Assembly: GCA_963693315.1 (NCBI GenBank)
Contig: OY856188.1
Location: 96,281,745-96,345,744 of the forward strand
Direction of reading: 5' to 3'
DNA length: 64,000 bases
Source: Diogma glabrata
Lineage: Eukaryota > Arthropoda > Insecta > Diptera > Cylindrotomidae
The position numbers were made by a program, and so were the translations under genes. Positions 9,733-20,578 of this stretch are shown here, one piece after another. Below the pieces are notes generated by a model. It did no database searches. It had not been told where the DNA came from and saw nothing but the letters and a program-made list of their open reading frames with translations. Numbering within the stretch: position 1 is the stretch's first letter; each line of letters begins with the position of its first letter.

Positions 9733-12700
9733 ATTGTGCCAGTTTTGAAGGGCGAAAGCTGCCTCAATTACAATGCCCTACATTGGTGGTATCACAAGTA
9801 AAAAGAGAAAATAGTAGTCTAGTCTTAGAGGCAACCGTTGGGAGCAGATTGTGCATGTTGACTTTGGACACAGGTGCTTCGAGATCAATAGTGCGTCCAG
9901 ATGTGGTTTGTGATAGTCAGATCGAGACAGCAAGACGATTCACCCTAAAAACAGCTACGGGTGAAACAGTTCTAGTTCATGGAGAAAGCGACCAAGAGGT
10001 TCACCTTGGAGGAAATTCATTTAGGCACCGATTTATTGTAGCAGATATAGAAGATGACTGCATAATTGGGCTTGACTTCATGAAAGAATACAATTTTATA
10101 TTAGATCTGGGAAGCCACGTACTGAGATATGGAAACACAGAAATAGTGCTAAACGCCACCAACGACAATGCTGAGGTCCGTGTTATTAGTGATGGACCAA
10201 CTGAGATCCCGGCAAAATCTGAGAAAATCATATGGACTAAGCTACTAGATAAAAGTGACCAAAATTCACCTGTGATGATTGAGCCAGCTAACAACGACTT
10301 TGGGGGAAACATTATGATTGGCCGAACGCTAGTTGCAGCAAAAGAGGGAGTAGTTCTAGTGCAACTGATTAACTTCTCAAATAAACGAGTGGTCATCAAT
10401 CATGGAGAAGAAATCGCGAAATGCAGCACCATAAAAGAGATAATCAGCTGTGAAGAAGAGCAAAAGGTCTTCATGCAGAGAAACAATCCCGCATTAGTAG
10501 CAATACTTCAAGATCTTAGTAAAAGAATGAATCCAGCCGAATTCAAAGAAATCAAGAGGGTATTAACGAAGATGAGCAGTGTTTTCTCTACTGGAGATGA
10601 AGATGTTGGAAGAACAAACATCGTGCGACATAGGATCAACACTGGAAACGCTCATCCTATCAGACAGTCTCCTAGAAGACTACCACTGGCTAAACACGAG
10701 GAAGTGCAAGGAATGCTGGACAAAATGAAAAGTGATGGAGTCATCAGGCCATCTAAGAGTCCATGGAGCTCACCAGTGGTGCTAGTTAGAAAAAAAGATG
10801 GGTCAGCTCGTTTTTGTGTAGACTATCGAAGGCTCAATGAGGTAACCATTAAGGACAGCTATCCACTGCCACGAATTGATGACACACTGGATACACTATC
10901 AGGGGCCAAATGGTACAGCACATTAGATCTGAAGAGTGGCTACTGGCAAGTTGAAATGCATCCAGAAGATCGACGAAAGACAGCATTTTCTACTGGCAAT
11001 GGGTTGTGGGAGTTCAATGTGATGCCGTTTGGTCTATGCAATGCCCCAGCAACATTTGAACGTCTAATGGAATGCGTGTTGCATGGTTTAACCTGGAAGG
11101 CCTGCCTAGTTTATCTGGATGACATCATTATAATGGGTCGCAACTTCGAAGAGCATCTAATGAACCTCGAAGAAGTACTTAGAAGAATAAGTAATGCCAA
11201 CATGAAGTTGAATCCGGTAAAGTGCAATCTCTTCCACAAAGAAGTGAAGTGGACCTTGGACACATCATTACAGAACATGGAGTCAGAACCGATCCCGAGA
11301 AGATTGATGCTGTGAAAAATTGGCCAGTACCGAACAATGTTCATGAGCTACGCAGTTTCCTTGGCTTATGCACCTATTATCGAAGATTCGTGGAGAATTT
11401 TGCGAATATCGCCAAGAGTCTACATAAATTGACAGAGGCAAATACCAAGTTTCTGTGGACAACCGAATGTAATGAGGCATTCTGCCGTTTAAAAGAAAAA
11501 CTATGCAACACTCCTATACTAGCCTATCCAGAATCCGGAAAGATGTTCATTCTGGACACAGACGCAAGCAATGTAGGAACCGGAGCTGTTTTGTCACAGA
11601 AAGTTGGAGACGATGAGAAAGTGGTGGCGTACTTCAGTAAAGTTCTGTCAAAGCCGGAGCGGAATTACTGTGTCACGAGGAAGGAGTTGCTAGCTATCAT
11701 CAAGGCTGTGAAACATTTCCACAAGTATTTGTGTGGACAACCATTCCTGATTCGCACGGACCATGCTGCTCTAAAATGGTTATTACAATTCAAATTTCCT
11801 GAAGGACAAGCAGCAAGATGGATAGAGATCCTGCAGAACTACGACTTCAAAGTTGAACACCGCAAGGGGAGGATCCATGGTAACGCCGATGCCCTGTCCA
11901 GAAGACCCTGTATAGAGGAGTGCAAGTCATGTAGCAGAACTGAGGGAAATGAGGCAATGAAAGTGAACCAAATCAAGTTCCAAACTCCTGAAGATTGGTG
12001 TACCGAGGCAATTAAAAGAGAGCAGCTAGAAGATCCAGCTACGGCTCCAGTATTGAAATGGAAAACCGAGGGAAGGCGGCCAGAGTGGAAAGAGGTATCA
12101 CCTTTAAGTACGGAAGTGAAATGCTACTGGGCGCAATGGGACTCACTATTTATGGACAACGGGATACTTAAAAGAAAATGGGAGTCTGCTGATGGAAAGA
12201 AAGTGTTAGAACAACTGGTGTTGCCATCAAGTCGAGTGGAAGAGGTACTGGGAAAGCTGCATGGAAGTATTTCTGGAGGACACCTGGGAGTCAATAAAAC
12301 CCTGGCTAAAGTAAGGGAGAGGTTTTATTGGGTAAGGTATCGTACCGACGTGGAGCAATGGTGTCGGCGATGCGATACTTGTGCAGCGAGCAAAGGACCA
12401 AAAACTAGAACTCGAGGAGAGATGCAACAGTACAATGTGGGTGCCCCAATGGAGAGAATTGCTATAGACATCGCGGGGCCATTTCCGGAAACGACAAAAG
12501 GTAACAAATACATCATGGTGGTCATTGATTACTTTACAAAATGGCCGGAAGCTTATGCAATACCGAACCAGGAAGCAGTTACGGTCGCGGAAACATTAGT
12601 CAATGAATGGGTTTGCAGATATGGAACACCGCTCGAATTGCATACCGACCAGGGAAGGAATTTCGAATCTCAACTGATGGAAGAGCTGTGCAGAACACTC

Positions 12701-13333
12701 GGCATTAGAAAAACACGAACTACACCTATGAACCCGCAGTCAGATGGCATGGTAGAACGATTCAACCGAACCATGGAAGAACATTTGTCAAAGGTAGTAG
12801 AAGCCAACCAAAGAAATTGGGACAAGGATCTTCCGTTATTCTTGATGGCCTATCGTAGCGCAGTGCACGATACGACAAATGAAACGCCAGCGAATATCAT
12901 GTTCGGAAGAGAACTACATCTTCCTAGTGACATCGAGTTTGGCATCCCAGGAGGTCTGGTATCCACGAAAACAGATTATGTGGGACAACTAAGGGAGAAG
13001 ATGAATAAAATCCATCAGCAGGTTCGAGACCACATTAAGATTGCCAGTGACAAAATGAAAACCAGGTATGACATAAATGCAAATAGTGGCGGTTTTCAAG
13101 AAGGAGAATTGGTATGGCTATACAACCCCAGAAGAACTAAGGGAAGATCACCCAAGCTGCAGCCAGATTGGGAAGGCCCATATAAAATAATCAAACGAAT
13201 TAATGATGTCATCTACCGCATACAAAAGGGACCCCGTACCAAGATGAAAGTGATACATCTGCAAAGGTTGGCACCGTACCAAGGTAACAGCACCAATGCG
13301 ATATCTGATATTGTTCGGGACGAACAAAACTAA
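9681..13333 (+). pseudogene. pol: pol: protease, RT, RNase H, integrase; one frameshift
   Basis: The pol frame overlaps gag by 52 bp in the -1 frame. In order it shows protease (LTLDTGASRS, IIGLDFM), reverse transcriptase (DGSARFCVDYRRLNE, MPFGLCNAPATF, catalytic YLDD), RNase H (FILDTDASNVGTGAVLSQ, RKELLAIIKA, RTDHAALKWLL, NADALSRRPC), the integrase HHCC finger (HGSISGGHLGV ... CRRCDTC), the integrase core (AIDIAGPF, HTDQGRNF, GMVERFNR; 35 residues separate the second Asp and the Glu) and a GPY/F module (DWEGPYKIIK). Near 11240-11250, just after FHKEVKW, an indel moves the frame: the first part runs on to a stop at 11315, while LGHIITEHGVRTDPEK and everything downstream is in another frame to 13333. 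The copy is probably inactive for RT; the integrase part is open and complete. Confidence 0.9.
9723..9767 (+). promoter_or_regulatory. Programmed -1 frameshift site between gag and pol
   Basis: The last gag codons are TCG GGA AAC followed by TAG. This places GGGAAAC (9723-9729) in the X XXY YYZ phase used by -1 frameshift sites, right before the stop, and slipping back one base enters the pol frame at the CTA codon 9729-9731. A bulged hairpin lies downstream (9745-9767): TTGA pairs with TCAA, GG with CC and GC with GC, closed by a GAAA loop. The 15-base spacer is longer than usual, so the hairpin's role is uncertain; the heptamer and phase are clear. Confidence 0.8.
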
Positions 13334-13344
13334 ATGGAGGGCAA
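13332..13344 (+). promoter_or_regulatory. Polypurine tract of the gypsy element
   Basis: AAATGGAGGGCAA directly abuts the 3' LTR and overlaps the pol stop region; it is the expected plus-strand primer. The same tract is conserved in the deleted copy (46242-46254, minus). Confidence 0.7.
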
Positions 13345-14021
13345 TGTAATAAACTTCGTCCAGAATGGGTTAATTTTATTTACTCATTCATGAATTAAAC
13401 GTTAACTCCTTTTTCAATCTTTTACTTGTATTGCAAATTGTATTGCATAAATTAATGTAAATTAAATTTGTTATACAAATGTTTACATTAATGAATTAAA
13501 AGGAGTTACCTAATACATTTTGCATAAATTAAATTTGAGTTCGCTAATACAAATGCAAGTTTGAATGAAAACAGGTGTGGCCTATTCAAAATGTACAGAC
13601 TACGTAGTATTGATTTCTAGTGGATTATAGAAGTTTCGATTTATTTATTTTTCGATATACATAAGCAAACAAAAATATCAGATAGTCAGTTTTACTTTTG
13701 CAATTGAAAGTGTTTATAAATATTCGCAAGTTTAAGGAATAATCGGTTGTACTTGAGCCTGGGTACTAATAGTAAAAGAATCTGAACTTAGGGGAATAGT
13801 AAATACAGATTTTACGATTCCGAACATTTTTGATTCAAATTGTGGAAAAGCGGTGAAGTTTATGGTACATAAATTGGAGACCCTGGAATTTATTGTAAGG
13901 AAAAACGGAAGCTGCTGTAATTTGATGACAAATAAAGTTTGAGATTCTGTTAACTAAAGATCTGTCTTTTTACTGTCGTATTTGCTCAATAATCTAAAAG
14001 AACCAACGAAGAGTCGTTACA
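13345..14021 (+). repeat. 3' LTR of the gypsy element
   Basis: Same length as the 5' LTR, with three substitutions that I can see (TATACATAA versus TATAAATAA, CTGAAC versus CTAAAC, TTAACTAAAG versus TTAAATAAAG). One of the changes falls in the TATA box of this copy. Confidence 0.92.
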
Positions 14022-14113
14022 ATATTTTTAAAATCGAAATTTATTTCATAAATTACGCAAAAATTTGTTTTCTTACCTTTAAAAACAAATTTTTGTTAAA
14101 AAAGGAAGGGAAG
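14022..14113 (+). other. 3' internal end and polypurine tract of the outer LTR element
   Basis: This short remnant follows the nested gypsy insertion and ends in AAAAAAGGAAGGGAAG (14098-14113), a strong polypurine tract touching the outer 3' LTR. Confidence 0.75.
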
Positions 14114-14872
14114 TGTAGAGATACTACTACATCTACCTATCCAAATCAAAACACATATAATAAGTTATAAAGGAATTCCCGTGACGTAATTTCTTTTTAT
14201 CAAAACAAAATAATAATAATTTAGTAAACAACATTTCATATGTTTACAATTATAAGTAAGCAAAGTTTTATGAACTTTATGAATTATACATTACTCAAAG
14301 TGTGTCATCATATATTATGTTTCAAAACATTTAAACTAATTTTAAATAATTTTAAATAAAACAAAAGGTAAATAATTATGATGACACAGATTTTATTAAG
14401 GGGAAAATAATAAGTAATTAAATTGACATATATATTATATGTACATTTTGCTAGAATTGCATTTTCTAGCATAATTAATTTGAAATAAATATATTGATTG
14501 ATTTAAGTGGGGATTAGGAAAATGAAAATGCAAATCCAAAAATTGTATAAAAGAAAGTTTTCGAACAAATAAAAATCAGAATCAGTTTGAATTTAAATAG
14601 TGTTTTACTTTCTCTGATCCTCCCGACGACCTCAGTTGACGCACGTCAAACGGGTCTAACGGTTCTTTCCTTGGTGCAAAGTTGTTTCGGCAAACTGTAT
14701 CATTGAAAAGCCGGACAGTTCTGGACTAACGGACGTATAGACGGGCAGTGTTAAAGTTAGTCAACAAAAGTTTAAAGTGAAAAGGTAATAAATACGCAGT
14801 CAGATCAAGGTAGTGTACAAATGTCGTTTACTCACGATATAGAGAACGATCATAAGGTGTACACCCACCACA
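14114..14872 (+). repeat. 3' LTR of the outer mdg1/412-like element
   Basis: Matches 2177-2935 over its full 759 bp with a single visible difference. It is followed by ATAC, the target duplication, and then the continuation of the BEL/Pao relic. Confidence 0.9.
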
Positions 14873-16745
14873 ATACCCTCAGGTTGTGAGATTGCATCTT
14901 AACATAACATCTTATCAGACATATCTAAGGTGTTGTGATCCATTGGGGTGACTTTCTTCGTCAACAATATTAGTGAACATTTTACTACAAGATCTTTGGC
15001 TATTGAAAATAAATTGGAATAAGCACGTACCTCCAGAAACTGTCAAGAGATGGAACATACTAAGGAAAGAGTTCCGTCATTTTTCTGCAAATGAAAAAAA
15101 TGTGTTGCAAACCGTATTTCAGAATTATTGTCAAATATACCACATAGCTGTTAGTGACATGTACGATTGAACGACAGTCCTACTTATGCGGTTTCCAGGG
15201 GTGTTTTACCCAGCAAATTAGTATCATCCCCTTTATGCTGGCTTGAGCCTGAATTTTTGCAAACATTCTCCACCTAATTGGCCTTTATTTGAATTTAAAT
15301 CTGATAATATTATCGTATCGTCAGAACAAAATTCATCTTACACATCAACATATGCTAATCAACATTGAACTTTACCTTCACCTTCGCTAATCGAACTTCA
15401 ACTTCACCTTCAACTTTTCTATTAGATCGACCAAAATTTACATGGAATCAAGATAACCCAAATTTTGACCTGGTGTCGAAAATACATATCTAATAGCTTA
15501 TTCGAGAAATGTGATAGAAACGATGGTCCCTTGACCAACAATAAGTTACAGCAAATATAACTCATATGCTACAAGATTGAACCGTAAGAACATTTTGCAG
15601 AAGAATACAATTCGATACAGAAAAATAACTAAATATCCTCCAAAAACAAACGTGAAAGATATTGGATCATTGAAAATAGAGATGTTATACGTCGATTTAT
15701 AAATAACTGTAAACCATGTTTTCAGTAAAGGGCAAAATACAGCTCTCAACTAATGGGATCAATACCTCATTCAAGAATAAATTCATCAACTAATCCATTT
15801 GAACATACAGGTGTAGACTATACGAGTCCCATTGCAATTAAGCTTATGGGAGGAAAACACTCAAAGTGGTTTAAAGCATGTATTTCAATGTTCGTTTGTT
15901 ACACACCAAAGAATTTGCACATTGAACTAGTGAGTTATCTCACTACGGAACCATTTTTGGCCGCTTTCAAGGGGAAACGCTTGAAGAGGAAAACAGCACA
16001 CAATCTATAGTGAAAATGGCTCTAACTCTATTATTTGTGTTGTTCTCAGTTAGCCCCTAAAGAGACTCTATAGGGGCTAACTGAGAACAACACAAATTAT
16101 ATGAACTTTTAAAGTCCCAAACACACAATAAGAATGTTTTCAAAATGGTATCCAACGATGAAATCAATGAGAAGTTTCAGCCTCCATATTCACCACATTT
16201 TGGTAGACTTTGAAAGGCCAGGGTCAACTCAATAAAAAACACATCAACATAGGGTTAATGGTGAAACTGTCTTGAATTTTGAAGGAATGACAAACACTTC
16301 TTTATCAAATTGAATCAATTTCAAATTCAAGACCTTTTTGTTAAATTTCTAATGAGATTTATGATATGCAAGCACTAACATATTCTCGGTGTTTAATAGC
16401 TAGACCACTTACTTCAATTTCTGAGCCTGATTTAAGCACCATAAATATTGGGCAACTTTCAAGATTGCAATATGTTCAACATTTAATTCAGTCGATCTGG
16501 AAAATAACAACGTCGCAACAGCGTCCAAAATGGCAAACCAAAACCACCTACTTCAAGGAAAATGAGTTTGTATGGCTCAAGGATAAAAATTTGACAACTA
16601 CCAGATAGGGACTAGTAAGAATTATTAAATTGGATGATGTAGTTGAAGTTGTGGATGTGCGAGCCAAGGATGGTGTTTTCAATCGTTGCATATCAGCATT
16701 GTGCAAGCTGCCTGCCGATGATTAATGTTGAAGTAATAACATATT
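14873..16745 (+). pseudogene. BEL/Pao pol relic, 3' part (RT end, RNase H, integrase)
   Basis: The piece continues the relic cut at 2176. From about 14900 frames read ILSDISKVC, then an open segment 14973-15170 with LLQDLWLLKINWNKHVPPET. Near 15178 the RNase H end appears (SPTYAVSRGVLPSKL, SPLCWLEPEFLQ). An open segment near 15753-16010 gives the integrase core start (FEHTGVDYTSPIAIK, FVCYTPKNLHIELVSYLTTE, FLAAFK). Near 16185 SPHFGGL appears, and 16366-16720 gives ARPLTSISEPDL, YFKENEFVWLKD and the terminal LVRIIKLDDV and RCISALCKL. Stops, frameshifts and internal gaps show an old inactive element; LTRs are not recognised. Confidence 0.78.
16033..16097. repeat. Perfect 26-bp inverted repeat inside the BEL integrase relic
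   Basis: The left arm 16033-16058 (ATTTGTGTTGTTCTCAGTTA and on to GCCCCT) and the right arm 16072-16097 are perfectly complementary, separated by 13 bases. The arms sit where integrase core sequence is expected, so this may be a local inverted duplication rather than an insertion. Confidence 0.9.
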
Positions 16746-17489
16746 CCTTCAATGTAGAAGAAATGTTTGCAACTGAACGCATCAACTGTTATAATTAAAA
16801 ATGTACAACTCTATCACAAATTGTAAATAGTTTTTATTTTTGTAATTGTAATATTTTCTTTCACTAAAAATTTTCAGTTGTAATTTCCTAAGGGCGGTGA
16901 TAATTCGAAATAATTTTTTGCCAAAAACTTCGAAAGCAAGTATATTGATAAAAGCACGAGGCCGTAGGCCGAGGGCTTTTATCAACACCACTTGCTTGAG
17001 GAATTTTTCAAAAAATTATGAGAATTTATCAACGAACGAGGGAATTCGTTTAGAAAATTTTTTGCAATTTTGCATTTACAGTAAAACTCGCTTTTAGCGT
17101 ACACCATATATAAAGTACACTTGGTCTATAGAGTACAGCAAATTTTTTTCTTACATCTATAAAAATTTTACGAACAAATTATACTTCTTATAAGGTACCT
17201 CGGCTTATAAGGTTATAACGTACACAAGTTTAGTCCCGTGAACTATTTTTCTATGTAATTTGCCCAGTTTATAAAGTACGAATAGAAAATAAAAATACAA
17301 AATAAACATAAAAATTTTAAAAGTCGTAAGTATTCGATGCTTTACGATATTTATTATTTTTCTACGAAATGCTTCTGCTTCCTTTCATTAATTTGTTGTG
17401 GGTTAATTCGCAAGAAAGTGATGAGAAAATATTTGCTAATTTATCAGTTCGAATTCTTTAATGCTTTCATTCATGTTTTATGAAAATGC

Positions 17490-18445
17490 TAAAGGAGCGA
17501 TACGGCCCCAAATCAAATTAAAATGCAAGTGATCACTTTGGCCAATAAATTAAAATATTTGGTGGAAGTCGATCAAAAGAAGTCTTTCTCAAGTTAGGGT
17601 AATGTTTGGATTGTAGAAAAATTTCTTCGATTGTGCGCAATCGGTTAGAAATTGAAGCAGTTTGTTTGTTCATTGAAACGTAAAAAAATTAGATGTGTTA
17701 AATTTCACAAAGTAGAGGAAGCCGTTAAAAATGGATCAATATAATGAACTCTTAAAATGTTCCTCTGAAAAATATTGCTCTACAGTCTACACTATAAAGT
17801 TCAAATTTAGGATTTTGTAAACTCTAATGTATTGAACTTTAAAGATAGAGCGAAAACACTCATAAGGCTTGAAGCCACATACAACAGAAGCAAAAACAGA
17901 TTTTCATACAAATTTTACAGAAACAGAATTTTTTTCTGTCAAATTTGTATGAAATTCTGTTTCTGTTTCTGTTGTATGTGATTGCCCGGCTTTAGATGTC
18001 GTTCATTTTATTTCGAAGTCGTGATAAAAAGTTAAAGCAACTATCATAAGCTAATGTCTCAAAAAACCTGGGATAACTACGATCGTATACTTCGACCGAA
18101 GTTAAATTTATGGCAGCGTCTTTCCGGGCGGGCTTTATTCGTTCAGAAAGTTTTGAATAAACTACACAACTGCGGGGTTAAATCCGTACGCTACGCGCTT
18201 GCTGATCAGGTTTGCAGCCCGGATTTGATCAAATTCAAATTGACGACCAAATTGTAATTAAAGTAGAAAATATTATTCAACTTTGCCTTAAACAACAGAA
18301 AATTACTGATTATTTTTCAGTAAAAAATTGTTCATCGAAGCTTAATCTGAGTAGCCACATATTCAAACATTCTCATTCGAAAATATTAACATACATATGT
18401 TTATGTAGCATCGGTGTGATTAGCTTTAACATAATTATTTTATGA
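17490..18445 (+). pseudogene. pogo-like transposase relic
   Basis: Fragments near 17500-17790 translate to LANKLKYLVEVDQKKSFSQV, SSIVRNRLEI and KVEEAVK, resembling the N-terminal CENP-B-type helix-turn-helix of pogo/Tigger transposases. A later frame near 18212-18340 reads QIDDQIVIKVENIIQLCLKQ then ITDYFSVK, like the C-terminal tail of that family. The D,D,D core that should lie between is missing. Stops and frame changes are frequent. Assignment is moderate because no catalytic motif survives. Confidence 0.5.
17864..17994. mobile_element. Hairpin MITE inside the pogo-like element
   Basis: Imperfect arms of about 55-60 bp: CACATACAACAGAAGC and TTTCATACAAATTTTACAGA on the left pair with ATTTGTATGAAATTCTGTTT and CTGTTGTATGTG on the right. 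Outer words AAGGCTTGAAGCC and CCCGGCTTTA extend the pairing. No ORF. Confidence 0.65.
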
Positions 18446-19299
18446 TAATGAATTGTTTTTAAACTGTATGTTGCTATTTTTTTGTGATCGCTTTTATATC
18501 AATTAACATGTAGTAAATAATTTAATATGAAATACAATGATATATTGAGCATACCAGGCAAATTTGCTTATGATTTTTTAATTTTTCTGGATATAACGTA
18601 CCATGGTGTATAACGTACGCTTACGTCGGTCCCTTGACCGTACTTTATAAACGAGTTTTACTGTATTTTTATATTTTTTATGAATTATACGGCCTACTGT
18701 GATATCAGTTAATTATTTCAAAATAAGATTGAAAATTTTTTGCCTTAGTTTTATTTTAATTTAAACCAATTCTCTAAAAAATTCTCTAAAATGTAATAAC
18801 AATATTCAATTTTACCAATAAAATTTGAATTACACTAATAACAAATATTTATATGTCTGGCCTACAGGGATATTAAAAATTATTATTCTAATTTTAAAAT
18901 AATTAACTGATATCACAGTAGACCAACGTATAATTCATAAAAAATATGTAAAGAAATGAAAAACTGCAAAAAATTTTCCAAACGATTTCCCCTCATTCGT
19001 TGATAAATTCTCATAATTTTTTGGAAAATTCCTTAAGCAAGTGGTATTGATAATAGCCCTCGGCCTCGTGCTTTTATCAATATACTTGCTTTCGAAATTT
19101 TTGGCAAATATTATTTCGAATTATCACCGCCCTTGGGAAATTACAACTGATAATTTTTAATATCCCAGTAGGCCAGACGTATAAACATTTGTTATAAGTA
19201 TAATTCAAATGTTATTGGTGAAATTTAATTACGTCATTTCATTTTAGAGAATTTCGTTGGTTTAAATTAAAATAAAACTGAGGTAAAAAATTTTCGGTT

Positions 19300-19530
19300 G
19301 TAATACCACGAGTCATTGAAATTTTTTCGAAAATTTTTTGATTTTACGAATTAAATTATTTAGCAACACTGCGAATCAAAGCGCACAATAAACCACGAGT
19401 CCGAAGGACGAGTGGTTTAAGTAGTGGTTTGATTGAGCAGTGTTGCTTAAAAATAATTTAATGAGTAAAATTGAAAAATTTTAGACAAAAATTTCAATGA
19501 AGAGTGGTATTTAATGAGATAATTTTTTTT
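19300..19530. mobile_element. Foldback element with CCGAAGG core
   Basis: TACCACGAGTCATTGAAATT on the left pairs imperfectly with AATTTCAATGAAGAGTGGTA on the right, and GCAACACTG pairs with CAGTGTTGC further in. The centre reads AAACCACGAGTCCGAAGGAC then GAGTGGTTT. The core layout resembles that of the neighbouring foldback unit at 16950-16980 although the arms differ. Confidence 0.65.
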
Positions 19531-20065
19531 AAATTATAGTTTTATTTAAAAGATAATAATTATTAGTTTCTAAATAAAGTTTTTTCTACAAATTATTCAG
19601 CTTATAAAAAATTATGTAAAATTGCAAATAATAAAAATGTCCGTTTTCATTCATAAATGATTGCTTGTTTATGTTTATTTGTCAAACATAAATTACAAAT
19701 TTATAGCATTTATGCGCCTACTAAGATAAAATTATATTTCATTTTGTTAGAAGAAGAAATGACAACAAAGAATTTTCATAACGACAAAGCAAAATTATCG
19801 ACGACAAGAAGAATTGCCGACAGTAAAAACAAAGCCTACTGTTTAAATACCATAGTTTGTATGAATGAAAAATAAAATATCTGACAGCAAAAAAAAATTA
19901 TCACTAAAATTGAATTAAATAAATTAAAAATAATTTGTTTGAAGCAAATTTGTATTTTTTTTATAATCAAATCAACCAAAATCATGAAGCAGTAGTTTCA
20001 GAGTTAGTTAACTCCAACAATGATCACTCATGGTACGTCCTACTCTTTGCTCCGGCGCTTGATTT
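19531..20065. other. Unassigned AT-rich sequence
   Basis: No supportable gene. A 72-codon open stretch at 19657-19875 has no recognisable family features and the usual composition of random AT-rich DNA. Confidence 0.4.
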
Positions 20066-20390
20066 GTCTGGACGAGGAGATCCTTGATCGTTCAGATCAT
20101 TTATTTAAAGTTCGTTTACGACTCAAAAACTAGCCGTTGAGACTTTTGTGCAAAATGCGGCTCGTTACAATTTGCGTGTCTTGAAACGTGTTTTTGTTCC
20201 TGGTGACATTAATTTGAAACTTTGTTTTAAGTGACGTTGGAAAGCAGCCAAGTGCCAAATTAGCTCCCAAATGTGTAAAAACCAAAGTTATCAGGTTAGT
20301 TGGTAACGCATCATATACGAACTGGAGGACGTGATTTTCCGACGATGCGAGATATATCATTTCAAAGACGTGCGTCAGTAGGTTCCTTGT
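20066..20390 (+). pseudogene. Ty3/gypsy integrase C-terminal relic
   Basis: In shifting plus-strand frames the segment gives GDINLKLCFK near 20200, KLAPKCVKTKVIRLVGNASY near 20255-20315 and YELEDV followed by RCEIYHFKDVR to about 20385. This pattern (KLAPKxxKxxVVRxxGNxxYELED ... HAKDLR) is the C-terminal end of many gypsy pols. No LTR or other pol domain is attached. It is a short dead fragment. Confidence 0.6.
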
Positions 20391-20508
20391 ATTCCTCCTT
20401 TCATTTTATATTGTCCGAAAACTCTTTCGCATTTTCTTTATATATATAAGTATTTATATATTGTATCTCCCACTTTTATTCAGTCTTCGGCTTTCAATTT
20501 TTTGTTTG

Positions 20509-20578
20509 GCCAGGCTAGCTCAGCAAGTAGAGCCTGAGAATCTTTATCTCAGGGTTTGGGATGGAGCCAGGCTGCTAT
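20509..20578 (+). tRNA. tRNA-Lys(CTT)-like pseudogene or SINE head
   Basis: The sequence starts GCCAGGCTAGCTCAGCAAGT, with a good A box (TAGCTCAGCAAGTAGAG). An anticodon arm follows: TGAGA, loop ATCTTTA, TCTCA, which puts CTT at the anticodon, as in tRNA-Lys. The variable region AGGGT is kept, but the T arm (TTGGGATGGAGCC) and the 3' acceptor strand do not pair properly. So it is a decayed tRNA-Lys copy or a SINE head, not a working gene. Confidence 0.55.

Larger units (their letters stand above)
7614..14021 (+). mobile_element. Full-length Ty3/gypsy retrotransposon, tRNA-Leu primed
   Basis: A 6408-bp element has 677-bp LTRs (7614-8290, 13345-14021), a 4-bp target duplication ATAT (7610-7613, 14022-14025), a primer-binding site matching tRNA-Leu, a gag with SAP domain and zinc knuckle, pol with protease, RT, RNase H and integrase, and a purine tract before the 3' LTR. 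The LTRs differ at three positions that I can see, so insertion is recent. tRNA-Leu priming and a single CCHC knuckle recall the mdg3-type elements, but that clade assignment is tentative. It lies inside the outer mdg1/412-like element. A related, internally deleted copy is at 45566-49042. Confidence 0.93.
2177..14872 (+). mobile_element. mdg1/412-like LTR retrotransposon, internally deleted, carrying nested elements
   Basis: Two 759-bp direct repeats (2177-2935 and 14114-14872) begin TG and end CA, are flanked by a 4-bp duplication ATAC (2173-2176 and 14873-14876) and differ at one base that I can see (CAATG versus CAAAG). Removing nested insertions leaves about 2.5 kb of its own internal DNA: a leader, two small hydrophobic ORFs, and the N-terminal zinc-binding part plus the C-terminal GPY/F part of an integrase. 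Gag, protease, RT, RNase H and the integrase core are absent. Near-identical LTRs imply recent insertion, so this defective element was probably mobilised in trans. The nested hAT, MITE and gypsy elements lie inside. The mdg1/412 affinity rests on the integrase zinc-finger region and the TGGCGA start of the primer site. Confidence 0.85.
17079..18663 (+). mobile_element. pogo/Tigger-like DNA transposon, decayed
   Basis: Inverted ends CAGTAAAACTCG (17079) and CGAGTTTTACTG (ending 18663) are flanked by TA (17077-17078, 18664-18665), as expected for the Tc1/mariner-pogo group. Subterminal repeats of TATAAAGTAC / GTACTTTATA occur at both ends. It has recruited a smaller hairpin insertion at about 17864-17994. 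Confidence 0.75.
16865..19190. mobile_element. Nested foldback element cluster
   Basis: Two related palindromic units lie at about 16868-17076 and 18955-19151 in opposite orientation. Both contain AAGCAAGTATATTGATAA, GGGCGGTGATAATTCGAAAT and AATTATGAGAATTTATCAAC. The left unit folds on itself around AGCACGAGGCCGTAGGCCGA (16953-16972). Further inverted words bound the interior: GGCCTACTGTGATATCAGTT (18700s) pairs with AACTGATATCACAGTAGACC (18902-18925), and CTGGCCTACAGGGATATT (about 18877) pairs with AATATCCCAGTAGGCCAG (about 19160). A pogo-like transposon sits in the left part. No coding capacity is seen apart from the pogo relic. Confidence 0.7.
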
